Below are positions 7,948-15,473 of a stretch of DNA of 64,000 nt, piece after piece (positions within the stretch are counted from its first letter, which is position 1; each line of letters opens with the position of its first letter). The notes beneath the pieces are model-generated. The model was not told the origin of the DNA and made no database searches. It saw only the letters and a program-made list of their open reading frames with translations. Origin of the DNA: Methylobacillus sp. MM3 (GTDB lineage: Bacteria > Pseudomonadota > Gammaproteobacteria > Burkholderiales > Methylophilaceae); assembly GCF_001645185.1 (NCBI RefSeq), contig NZ_LXTQ01000050.1, forward strand, positions 62,001 to 126,000, read 5' to 3'. The position numbers and the translations under genes are program-made.

Positions 7948-10212
7948 ATGGCTCAAAACACCAGCACCCCACTAATCGCCCCGACCGCTCAAGCAGTCAT
8001 CGCCCGCCCCCGCGTCGGCGAGGGCATCGCCATTGGCGTGCTGGTGTTTTTTGTCGCAAGTTACTGCATTGCGTTTTTGTTAAACAAGGCACTACTGCAA
8101 TTTAACCAGGGACTCGGTCTGCACCTCAACACGCACTTCGCGCTATGGCTAAAGTCGCTGGTATATGCCGTGAGCGCCGGCCGCGCTTGGCCGGAGGCCG
8201 TTCCAGGCTACTGGCACTACGCAACAGCGCTGCCCGGGCACGGCTTCGCAGTTATATATTTCACATCATTCACCTCTGCTGCCGGTGCACTCATCAGCGC
8301 GGCATGGTCCGGCTGGCATGTAGCCCAGCCCCGCGATCCTCACATCCATGTCCGAGGCCGCCAACTCCGGCGCGGCGAAGAAGCCCGTCAATACGCGCAG
8401 CGCGCATCGCGCGAGAAGTGCGCCATCAGCAAGCCCGAGCTCAAAATCCACCCCGACATCGTGCTCGCACGGCATCAGGTGATGCAGTCAGTTATGGTGA
8501 TGGGCGCCCAGGGGGGCGGGAAAACGCAGATCTTGTGGCGCATCTTGCTGCCGCTAATCCAAAAAAACTGGAAAACAGTGATATTCGATCTGGCGAAAGG
8601 TGACTACACGATCTCAACACCCAACGTCCACCGCTTGTTCGCCCTCGGCGACGCGCGGTCCAGCGTGTGGGCTATCTGGCGCGACGTGCGCACCCTGGCG
8701 GATGCTGAGAGCTTCGCAAGGGGCCTTGTCATCGAATCCGCCGACCCGATGTGGTCAAACGCCGCGCGCGGCGTGGTTGTAGCCATGCTGATGCGACTCA
8801 TTAACGAGCGCGGGCAGGATTGGCGCTGGCGCGACCTCGGCGAAACCACCTTCGCCAGCCTCCCCGAAATCAAGCAGTTCGCCGAACGCCACTACCCCCC
8901 GGCGGTCGCGTCGGTTTTCGACGAGGAGAGCAAGACGACGCAGTCCATCCACATCAACCTCATGGCGTACCTCGCTCCCTTATACCGCTTTTCGCTTGAG
9001 TGGGCGGACGTGCCGGAAAATTTCGCTAACGGCAAGCCGCGTACGTTCAGCTGGATCGACTGGCTGAACGACGACGACAGTGCCGACCGGAACATCATCC
9101 TGCAGTCAAATTCAAAGGACAAAACTAGCGCGACAGCTCTCATCCGCGCGATGTTGGAAGTCCAGATCGCACACATCGCGTCGCTCGAATTCAGCGAGTC
9201 AAAAACGCGCTCAATCTTCTATATGCTAGATGAGCTTCCTCAGGCAGGCAGGCTTTCAAGTCTGCCCACGATCATGGAAGTCGGACGCAGCAAAGGCTGC
9301 GCCGTGGGCCTATCGTTCCAGGACATCGCTCAAACCCGCCAGATCTACCCGCGCGGTGAAGATGACAAATGGCTGTCCTTGTTGGGCATCCGAATTTTTG
9401 CGCAAATAAAAGGCGGGGCATCGGCGAAATTCGTCATCGATCAAATCGGCAGCCGAGAGGTTGAGCGCCCGACGACCAGCGTCACCAGCAGCGGTGGCGG
9501 GTACAGCGCATCAAACAGTTACCAGCGCGCAGAGCTGCCCGTGATGACCGCCGACGAGTTGGAAAAGCTGGGACCACAGCGCGACGGGGTCAAGGCCATC
9601 GTTTTGGGGCACAGCTCCGACGTGCTGGAGCTGACCTGGCCGTATCACGATACGGTCGAATACCGAAAAGCCAAAGTTGCACGTCCCGCCGTGATACCCA
9701 ACACGCCAGCACAAGTCAACGGCAGTGAAGCAAAAGCGGAGAACGTGAATATTGACCATCCGAACCTGTTCAAAAATGGTTCAGAACCGGTTATTAACCC
9801 CCTCAAATATAGCAGTTTTGAGATTGTCGAAACTCCCAAAACGCCCGCCGAGAAATCGAGTTTTGAGAATCCCGAAACCTCTGAAGCTCGCTCCAACACT
9901 GAAACCTCGCAAGTAATTGACGTTGCCGAAACTACCGATTTTTTCACGACTTTCGAGAATGCGGAAACCGAAACCGACCGGGGCGAGCAGGAAGGCGTGA
10001 CAGAAACGGTCGCGGATGAGGCTGCGCAGCATGTTGTGGCTGAGGCAATTTCAGAAGCGGCTGGGGTGTCTCCTGAGGCCGTAGAAATGGGGTTTGCAAT
10101 GCTGGACGAGCTATCAGGAAGTGGCAATCAGGTAGGCGTGCAGGCTGAAGTGACGATGACGCTTGCGCAGATGAGGAAGGCAAGAAAGCGGGATCGAGAG
10201 GCCGCTGAATGA
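7948..10212 (+). CDS. VirD4/TraG-type type IV coupling protein
   Basis: A 754-residue inner-membrane ATPase that would link the relaxosome to a type IV secretion channel supplied by another element. Two transmembrane segments (about 26-46 and 100-122) precede the cytosolic RecA-like domain with Walker A GAQGGGKT at 186-193 and Walker B in SIFYMLDELPQ. The segment DLAKGDYT after Walker A and the SLPTIMEVGRSKGC stretch are typical of TraD-type proteins. The last 170 residues are low-complexity, acidic and repetitive (variants of SSFEN-PET), probably disordered. The ATG at 7948 has an AAGGA site. Downstream lie the probable oriT and mobC-relaxase. Confidence 0.9.
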   Translation: MAQNTSTPLIAPTAQAVIARPRVGEGIAIGVLVFFVASYCIAFLLNKALLQFNQGLGLHLNTHFALWLKSLVYAVSAGRAWPEAVPGYWHYATALPGHGFAVIYFTSFTSAAGALISAAWSGWHVAQPRDPHIHVRGRQLRRGEEARQYAQRASREKCAISKPELKIHPDIVLARHQVMQSVMVMGAQGGGKTQILWRILLPLIQKNWKTVIFDLAKGDYTISTPNVHRLFALGDARSSVWAIWRDVRTLADAESFARGLVIESADPMWSNAARGVVVAMLMRLINERGQDWRWRDLGETTFASLPEIKQFAERHYPPAVASVFDEESKTTQSIHINLMAYLAPLYRFSLEWADVPENFANGKPRTFSWIDWLNDDDSADRNIILQSNSKDKTSATALIRAMLEVQIAHIASLEFSESKTRSIFYMLDELPQAGRLSSLPTIMEVGRSKGCAVGLSFQDIAQTRQIYPRGEDDKWLSLLGIRIFAQIKGGASAKFVIDQIGSREVERPTTSVTSSGGGYSASNSYQRAELPVMTADELEKLGPQRDGVKAIVLGHSSDVLELTWPYHDTVEYRKAKVARPAVIPNTPAQVNGSEAKAENVNIDHPNLFKNGSEPVINPLKYSSFEIVETPKTPAEKSSFENPETSEARSNTETSQVIDVAETTDFFTTFENAETETDRGEQEGVTETVADEAAQHVVAEAISEAAGVSPEAVEMGFAMLDELSGSGNQVGVQAEVTMTLAQMRKARKRDREAAE

Positions 10213-10390
10213 AGAAAAACCTCATCAAAAAAGAATCTCCTTTGCTTTACCCAGCAAGCCATGTTTTGACCATGCGGGTTGCTACGCAACCCACCTGTTC
10301 AAAACCTCCCTTCGGTCGTGCTTGGCCCTCCGGGCACTAGAAGAGATTCCATATATTTAACGATTTTCATCATCAACGAGAGGAGCAAAC
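10213..10390. other. Probable oriT region
   Basis: This 178-base gap immediately precedes mobC and the relaxase gene, the usual site of oriT. It holds a nested inverted repeat: inner arms GGGTTGC/GCAACCC (10276-10282, 10286-10292) and outer arms GTTTTGA/TCAAAAC around them, followed by a second GC-rich hairpin around GCCC-TCC-GGGC. The nick site cannot be assigned from sequence alone. Confidence 0.5.
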
Positions 10391-10780
10391 ATGGACACCA
10401 TGCCAACGCAACCGACTCAGCCAACCCGCCGCCGTGGCGGTCGCCCGCGGCTACCAGACATCGAGCGGCGCAACATCAAAACTACAATTACGCTCAACCG
10501 ACTTGAAGCTGAACAATTAATGCTAAAGTCGGAAGATGCCGGAATGGACGGAGCGAGCTACATCCGCGTCGCGGCACTGGGCAACACGATTACAGCAGTG
10601 CCTGCGATAAATCGTGAAGCCTACGTAAAACTCGCACGCTTAGCTGGCAACGTGAATCAGCTAATGCGGCACATCAACAGTAGCTCGTCTGTCGTCGTAA
10701 ACGGCCAGCAGCTCGGCGCTGGACTCGAGAAGCTCCGCGCGGAAGTCCAAGCGCTTCGCGCCGCGCTGCTGGGAGCGTGA
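10391..10780 (+). CDS. mobC: MobC-like relaxosome accessory protein
   Basis: A 129-residue protein with a basic proline-rich N-terminus, a ribbon-helix-helix segment (TTITLNRLEAEQLMLKSEDAGM) and the C-terminal MobC hallmark LARLAGNVNQLMRHI. MobC proteins bind oriT, melt the nick region and recruit the relaxase. The ATG has a GAGGAGC site. It ends one base before the relaxase ATG, an arrangement typical of mobCA pairs. No other family fits as well. Confidence 0.87.
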   Translation: MDTMPTQPTQPTRRRGGRPRLPDIERRNIKTTITLNRLEAEQLMLKSEDAGMDGASYIRVAALGNTITAVPAINREAYVKLARLAGNVNQLMRHINSSSSVVVNGQQLGAGLEKLRAEVQALRAALLGA

Positions 10781-10781
10781 C

Positions 10782-11663
10782 ATGATTCAGAACATAGTGG
10801 TCGGATCAGGCTTTGCCGGCATTGTCCGCTACGCCCAGGAAAAGGAAGACGGTGAAACTTTAGCCAGCAACCTCGCCTCGCACGACTGGAACGGCCGTGC
10901 GGCTGAGATGGATGCGATAGCGTCGATGAATACGCGCACGCAAAAACCCGTATGCCACGTCTCACTATCCGCCTCGCCCGGCGAGCACCCCACGAACGAG
11001 CAATGGATCGCAGCTGCGAACGCCTGGAAGCGCGAAATGGGCTTTTCAGACGATCATCAATTTGTTCTGATAAAGCACAACGACCGCGACCATGATCATG
11101 CGCACCTTATCCTAAACCGCATTCATCCTGATGGCGGCAAAGCTGTCTCAATGAGCAATAACTTCGAGCGCGGCGAACAAGCCTGCCGCATCGCCGAGCG
11201 TGAAGCTGGGTTGCAGGGGTTCAATGAGTATCAAGCACAAACCTTAACCGGCACAAAGGGACGCATGGCCGAGATCCGCGCATGCATCGACCGTTCATTA
11301 GCCGGCAACCCTGGCCTAGACCTTTTTCGCTCGCGGATGCAAAAGGAAGGCTTCGACGTGATCGAAAACCGCAGCCCATCCACAGGCCGGCTCTCCGGCC
11401 TGTCTTTCCAAAGTCTGGTAGACGGCAAAACCTGGAAAGGCAGCGAAATCGGAAAAGTCTACAGCGCAGCCGGCTTAAAAAAGCGCGGCCTCGATCTGGA
11501 TGGCGACCGCGAGCATCCGCTGCTGAAGAAAGACAAGCTGAAGAGCCTGAAGCCCAGCCGTCGCTCTAACGACATCCTCGGCAAGATGGGCACGCCGAAG
11601 ATCTCGCTGCCCACTCCAGGCGGGTTGCTAAAAAAAGCCGCCAAGGCCGCTCTGGCACTGTAA
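10782..11663 (+). CDS. mobA: Relaxase/mobilization nuclease (MobA/VirD2 type)
   Basis: A 293-residue DNA relaxase that nicks oriT and stays covalently bound to the 5' end. The histidine-rich metal motif III is clear: HNDRDHDHAH at residues 99-108. Tyr17 in GIVRYAQEKE is the best candidate for the catalytic tyrosine. The motif LASHDWNGRAAEMD resembles the early segment of Pfam Relaxase proteins. It lacks a C-terminal primase or helicase domain and ends in a basic tail, so it is a minimal relaxase. It overlaps nothing but is one base from mobC and 13 bases before the HELAH protein gene. Confidence 0.9.
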   Translation: MIQNIVVGSGFAGIVRYAQEKEDGETLASNLASHDWNGRAAEMDAIASMNTRTQKPVCHVSLSASPGEHPTNEQWIAAANAWKREMGFSDDHQFVLIKHNDRDHDHAHLILNRIHPDGGKAVSMSNNFERGEQACRIAEREAGLQGFNEYQAQTLTGTKGRMAEIRACIDRSLAGNPGLDLFRSRMQKEGFDVIENRSPSTGRLSGLSFQSLVDGKTWKGSEIGKVYSAAGLKKRGLDLDGDREHPLLKKDKLKSLKPSRRSNDILGKMGTPKISLPTPGGLLKKAAKAALAL

Positions 11664-11676
11664 CGAAAGGACAAAA

Positions 11677-12144
11677 ATGGAAGCTACACTCGACCCACTG
11701 GACGACCTGGCCTTAATCCAGGACATCTACAACACGACCGTCCGCATCGCCGGCATCGCCCGCGCGCCCGAGCTGATCGTCACAAATCTGCCCGGCGACC
11801 TCGCTGCTCAATACAACCAGCTGAGCCATACGATTACTACCGATCCGCGTTGGGCTATGAATGTCTCGGAAGCCGAGCTGTACGGGGCCTGCGCGCACGA
11901 ACTGGCGCACGCACGCGCTGGCGTGCAGCTCAAACACGGTCCGCGATTTCAAGCCTTCGAAAACGATATCGTCGACCGCCTGCGTGCCGCCGGCATCCGG
12001 GTAAAAAAAGCCGACCCTCAAGGCGGATCAATCCCCGCCGATGACTGGAAGGGCTGGCTTAAATTGCTCGCGTGGGTTGTCCCAGCCGGCCTGGCCGTGT
12101 TGGCATTGTGCATCTCAGCGCTGGTCGCGCTGGGAGGTCGCTAA
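11677..12144 (+). CDS. Putative membrane-anchored zinc metalloprotease (HELAH)
   Basis: A 155-residue protein with a gluzincin-type motif HELAH at residues 74-78 (His74, Glu75, His78) and a further histidine at 87 (LKHGPRF), the spacing resembling SprT/WLM-like small metallopeptidases. A single hydrophobic segment (about 130-152) forms a C-terminal membrane anchor, leaving the protease domain on one side of the membrane. Good AAAGGA site before the ATG. It is in the mobilization operon, sharing TAATG with the next gene. Such a protease is not a standard mobilization component; entry exclusion, relaxase processing or envelope remodelling are all conceivable. Confidence 0.65.
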   Translation: MEATLDPLDDLALIQDIYNTTVRIAGIARAPELIVTNLPGDLAAQYNQLSHTITTDPRWAMNVSEAELYGACAHELAHARAGVQLKHGPRFQAFENDIVDRLRAAGIRVKKADPQGGSIPADDWKGWLKLLAWVVPAGLAVLALCISALVALGGR

Positions 12145-12416
12145 TGGCGAAGAAAAGAACCCTCGAGCAGATCCTCGCTGCTGCGCGCGCGAGTCGGGAA
12201 CACGCAGCATTGCAAACCGAAAATGAATCCCTCCGCTCAAGCGACATCAGGCCACCCGAACAAAAGCCGCGATCCTCACCACCGTTGCGGCTGGAGCCGG
12301 CCGACCGTGACTATCCGGTGATTGAGGAGACACTGATTTTTGTATTGCTGACACTGGCAACGATGGCGCTCAGCGTCCCCGCTTTGGCGATGTACTGGCT
12401 GGCTGGACCAATCTAA
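12144..12416 (+). CDS. Small single-pass membrane protein
   Basis: A 90-residue protein whose ATG overlaps the stop of the HELAH gene by one base (TAATG). The N-terminal 60 residues are charged and probably helical (MAKKRTLEQILAAARASREH); a hydrophobic segment (about 65-87) is near the C-terminus. The family is not recognised. The tight coupling suggests that it works with the HELAH protein at the membrane. It is the last rightward gene of the mobilization operon. Confidence 0.7.
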   Translation: MAKKRTLEQILAAARASREHAALQTENESLRSSDIRPPEQKPRSSPPLRLEPADRDYPVIEETLIFVLLTLATMALSVPALAMYWLAGPI

Positions 12417-12570
12417 CTCAGCCGTGAATGCTTAGAAACCTCACTCACTACCGTTGACAAAGTGTTACGCATTGAAAAGTAACAGAGGCACGCAGAATAT
12501 AGTAAGTTGATGCAACTTACATCAAGTTGCGATTTTTCACACTTCGTAGAATTTCCAGATTGGAAAATCA

Positions 12571-12777
12571 CTATCTAGTGTCAGCTCTCGGGCTTGCAAG
12601 TCCTACAACCTCTTTCAACTCGAAAATTGCGTCCTGACCTATCAACCTCGTTGTTCCATCCTGTCTTTTTACGCGATAGGACAGCGGTGTTTTTTTAATA
12701 CATTGCACACCCTGCTCATACTCGATCTCATAGCGACCGGTTGCAAAAGCAACGTCATAAAACTTCCCGATTTCCAT
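12571..12777 (-). CDS. Hypothetical protein, 68 residues
   Basis: No family recognised. The protein (MEIGKFYDVAFATGRYEIEY at the start) looks like a small beta-rich domain, possibly SH3-like. The ATG has an AAGGGA site seven bases upstream. It follows the 101-residue membrane protein gene by 12 bases and is probably in the same leftward transcript. Confidence 0.6.
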   Translation of the reverse strand: MEIGKFYDVAFATGRYEIEYEQGVQCIKKTPLSYRVKRQDGTTRLIGQDAIFELKEVVGLASPRADTR

Positions 12778-12789
12778 ATATTCCCTTCA

Positions 12790-13095
12790 TTACTGAGCAC
12801 TATAGTAGTGCTTGCGAAGGTCATGAGCATGCAAGTATGCCTCTGCAGTCTCGCAGTCAGCCTCTTTTTCAATTGCAATAGCTAGGGCAAGGTCACAACC
12901 ATCTTTGTAACTCTTATCTCCTCTTTGACATTGAGTCACATCGGCTCTCGCCAAATGGGCAATTACACACTTATCAACCGATTTTTTTATCAAGTATTTT
13001 TCAGGCCAAAAAATTAGGTGTAAGTCGAAAAAAATGACTCCAATAAAAACAAGCACCGCAGTTGCCACCAAGATCTTTATAAGCCTTTCGCTCAT
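12790..13095 (-). CDS. Hypothetical membrane-anchored protein, 101 residues
   Basis: One N-terminal hydrophobic segment (about residues 7-30, LIKILVATAVLVFIGVIFFD) is followed by an exported-looking domain with four cysteines (CVIAH, TQC, GCD, DCETAE) that could form two disulfides. A strong GGGGGAG site precedes the ATG. The DNA is AT-richer than the mobilization operon. Function unknown; the anchored, cysteine-bearing layout would suit an immunity, exclusion or inhibitor protein, but nothing proves that. Confidence 0.62.
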   Translation of the reverse strand: MSERLIKILVATAVLVFIGVIFFDLHLIFWPEKYLIKKSVDKCVIAHLARADVTQCQRGDKSYKDGCDLALAIAIEKEADCETAEAYLHAHDLRKHYYSAQ

Positions 13096-13164
13096 ATCTC
13101 CCCCATAGCATAAACGCTTGCATTTACATTCCCGTCCGCATCCCTCTAGGTTGTGTGAACCACC

Positions 13165-13941
13165 CTACACTAACGATTGAAGCCATTGATTAGCGATCTT
13201 TCTAACGAAAGATTCAGCTTCCCCCTTTGTCATAGGATTCGAAGTCCTTGGAGTGTCATGATACGCATGACGAGCCCAATCTCCAGTTACAGCTGGATTA
13301 TGAACTGCATCCCGGAAACGGTTGAATTCATCCCACGTGATTCCAAACTGTGCATGAAAGCTTTTTCGATTGTCAGGATGGCCTTCGGCTAACTCGTAAA
13401 TCCTGTATAGGGTTTCGGATGAAAAATTCTTAGTTGCAAGCAGTTCCATCATCTTTGCAGCATTAACATTGGTATAAGCAGGTATAAGCCGAGAATGCTG
13501 ACTTTCCAGGCGAGCTTGATATTCTTCTTCTTTGCGATAAGCTTTCCATTGCTCTAACTCGTTTTCAGAAAGGCCGGACGGCGGAGAAATAATTGCTTCT
13601 CCGACGGCGGATGCCGTTGCCATAGCACCAGCAGATGCCTCAGCGAAGACATGTCTTATTGGTACTTGAGATGAGTAATCGATTACTGCACCTAGAGCAA
13701 AGTCATGATCGATATTCGCTGCACCTATAAATGCATCCCGCACCAACTTAGCTTTTTCATATACTTCCGGTGCGGAACCGCAGTTTTCGATTTCAGGCGA
13801 TGTAAAAGCAAGGTACTTAACACCCTCTATAAGATCGAAACCTAGCCCTTGCAGCAAATCTTCCAGATTTCTTTTTTCAAGCCCTGTACTCTCAATTTCA
13901 ACTGCCCATCTCAATTGTTGATCCCCCCCAGCTAACATCAT
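13165..13941 (-). CDS. Hypothetical protein, 258 residues
   Basis: No family recognised with confidence. The protein has an N-terminal region with mixed strands and helices, a small-residue stretch (EASAGAMATASAVGEA, about 120-136) and a helical, charged C-terminal half ending in NRFRDAVHNPAVTGDWARHA and a conserved-looking TNPMTKGEAESFVRK. Its start overlaps the stop of the SRAP gene by four bases, so the two are coupled; two adjacent ATG codons (13941 and 13938) are possible. Coupling to a DNA-damage protein suggests a DNA-related role, but this is inference. Confidence 0.65.
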   Translation of the reverse strand: MMLAGGDQQLRWAVEIESTGLEKRNLEDLLQGLGFDLIEGVKYLAFTSPEIENCGSAPEVYEKAKLVRDAFIGAANIDHDFALGAVIDYSSQVPIRHVFAEASAGAMATASAVGEAIISPPSGLSENELEQWKAYRKEEEYQARLESQHSRLIPAYTNVNAAKMMELLATKNFSSETLYRIYELAEGHPDNRKSFHAQFGITWDEFNRFRDAVHNPAVTGDWARHAYHDTPRTSNPMTKGEAESFVRKIANQWLQSLV

Positions 13942-14582
13942 TCAGAAAAGGTCATTAGCTCCGTTGGAAACTGCCGCAGGAAAAAACGACTCTCATCGGC
14001 CGACGCCGACAGCCAAGCGTCATACTCCTCATCCTGCAGGATGACCACCATCCGCTTTTCGTCGTCCGGCTTGTGGAAATTCCGCATGAACGGGTGATCA
14101 TCAGCATTCACGGTCAGCATGGTGTAGCTACGCAGGATCTCGCCATCTGGCTGTTTCCAGCCCGTCCAAAGTCCGGCAATTCCCATAGGCTTGCCATCCG
14201 CTCGAATAATTCTGGTCGGCACCGCTTTCCCGCTACGCCAGTCCGGCTCAAATATCGCTTCGGCAGGAATGATGCAATGCCGCCCCAATCGCCACGCATC
14301 GCGATAGCTAGGTTTCTCGTGCACAGTTTCCGACCTGGCGTTGTATGTTTTTCGCGCGATCTTCGTATCCTTCGCCCAATGAGGGATAAGCCCAAAGGAT
14401 CCCGCCATCAACTCGCGGAATGGCACTGCTTCGTCACCAACGTCGACATTCTCGTGCTTGCGGATAAAAGGCCCGATGTAACCAGGCCACAATCTCGGCT
14501 TAAGATCGGCTGGCGGGGGCTCAACGCCGAAATGCTGGCGCAGAGTGGCTGCGTTCAGGACGGGATCGTAATTCGAGCACAT
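13938..14582 (-). CDS. SRAP domain protein (YedK/HMCES family)
   Basis: SRAP proteins form a covalent thiazolidine crosslink through Cys2 with abasic sites in single-stranded DNA and so protect replication forks. All key residues are visible in this 214-residue protein: Cys2 after the initiator Met, YNARSE with Asn81, and the PAEAIFEP motif with the active-site glutamate. The usual IHDRMPVIL motif is replaced by NFHKPDDEKRMVVIL, an expanded version that keeps the His and the RM. Location beside umuDC fits a small mutagenesis/damage-tolerance block in the element. Confidence 0.88.
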   Translation of the reverse strand: MCSNYDPVLNAATLRQHFGVEPPPADLKPRLWPGYIGPFIRKHENVDVGDEAVPFRELMAGSFGLIPHWAKDTKIARKTYNARSETVHEKPSYRDAWRLGRHCIIPAEAIFEPDWRSGKAVPTRIIRADGKPMGIAGLWTGWKQPDGEILRSYTMLTVNADDHPFMRNFHKPDDEKRMVVILQDEEYDAWLSASADESRFFLRQFPTELMTFSE

Positions 14583-14634
14583 ATCAATTTCCTAAACTCT
14601 CGATCTCTCCACCACTCCCTCATGCTCATGGTTA

Positions 14635-14865
14635 CTATAGCTTTACATCATCCACAAAAACTACAGTTGAGCTCTGATCATTGGGAATAACGATGCGCAC
14701 GGCTTTTCCAGATTCTGTTTTAATTTTAATGGTTATGCTTTTGGGCGGAGGACGTATATCGTCACCGAGAAAATTGGTGACAAACAACTGGCAGGCTTCA
14801 CCCTTTTCATGCATTGGATAAAGATCACCATTTACCAGTGACGCATATACTTCAAGGTTGCTCAT
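14635..14865 (-). CDS. Hypothetical protein, about 76 residues
   Basis: Three consecutive ATG codons (14871, 14868, 14865) precede SNLEVYASLVNGDL; the AGAGGA site is best spaced for the third. The protein is small and probably beta-rich (SITIKIKTESGKAVRIVIP). No family recognised. It lies 52 bases before the SRAP gene in the same direction and may head that transcript. Confidence 0.55.
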   Translation of the reverse strand: MSNLEVYASLVNGDLYPMHEKGEACQLFVTNFLGDDIRPPPKSITIKIKTESGKAVRIVIPNDQSSTVVFVDDVKL

Positions 14866-14980
14866 CATCATCCTCTTTTAAAATTTTGACCCTATAGTAA
14901 TTACCGGCCTTTACGGGCGCAACAATCACTTCGGCTAATAAGCTAATTTGGTTGCAGCTCAACCCTGCTAAAGCGTAAAC

Positions 14981-15003
14981 TTGATTTTTGTAACATTAAT
15001 CAA
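14981..15003. promoter_or_regulatory. 23-bp palindromic operator before the element's umuDC
   Basis: Arms TTGATTT and TAATCAA surround a GTAAC core. The resident umuDC carries an almost identical 23-bp site at 21566-21588 (arms TTGATTT/AAATCAA, core GTTAC). It lies 24 bases before the umuD start. It does not match the usual LexA box CTGT-N8-ACAG. Confidence 0.65.
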
Positions 15004-15026
15004 ACCACGCATCACAGGTTCTCCAA

Positions 15027-15473
15027 TTGGCTGCTATCTCACCCCTTACGCATTGTGCGATCAACGCTCCAAGCGTCCTCCTTCGGCCCCTTTACAGCGG
15101 CAAAGTAATCGCCGGGCAGTCCCGATTCCCTTCACCAGCCCAAGACTACGAACTGGCTGAGTTGGACCTAAACCAACGGCTAATTGCCAATCCCCCGGCC
15201 ACCTTCTTCATGCAAGTTACCGGCGACTCCATGACAGGGGTAGGCATCTATCCCGGCTCGATGTTGGTAGTAGATAAATCGAAAACTCCCAAATCCAACA
15301 GCATCGTAGTGGCCCTCGTCGATGGCGAACTGATGGTTAAGCGTCTCTACAAGCGCGGAAGTATCATAAAGCTGCTCTCTGAGAACGATGCCTACCCTCC
15401 CATCGTGTTTTCCGAAGGTCAAGAACTGATAGTTTGGGGTGTCGTGACCTATGTCATTAGCCCCGCCTCTTAA
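15027..15473 (+). CDS. umuD: UmuD-like self-cleaving polymerase V subunit (element copy)
   Basis: This 148-residue S24-family protein carries the Ser-Lys dyad of LexA/UmuD proteases: Ser68 in TGDSM and Lys105 in GELMVKRL, spaced 37 residues apart exactly as in UmuD. The region before FPSPAQDY reads AGQSR, so the residue pair at the normal cleavage position is Ser-Arg and not the usual Ala/Cys-Gly; AG is displaced by three residues. The only plausible start is TTG at 15027. The gene overlaps umuC by 23 bases. Damage-induced cleavage would activate translesion synthesis, if the altered site is still cut. Confidence 0.87.
   Translation: MAAISPLTHCAINAPSVLLRPLYSGKVIAGQSRFPSPAQDYELAELDLNQRLIANPPATFFMQVTGDSMTGVGIYPGSMLVVDKSKTPKSNSIVVALVDGELMVKRLYKRGSIIKLLSENDAYPPIVFSEGQELIVWGVVTYVISPAS

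Noticed and set aside
15004-15026. LexA box of the CTGT-N8-ACAG type before the element umuD
   Set aside because: ACAG is present once but no CTGT at the right distance; the 23-bp palindrome is the better signal.
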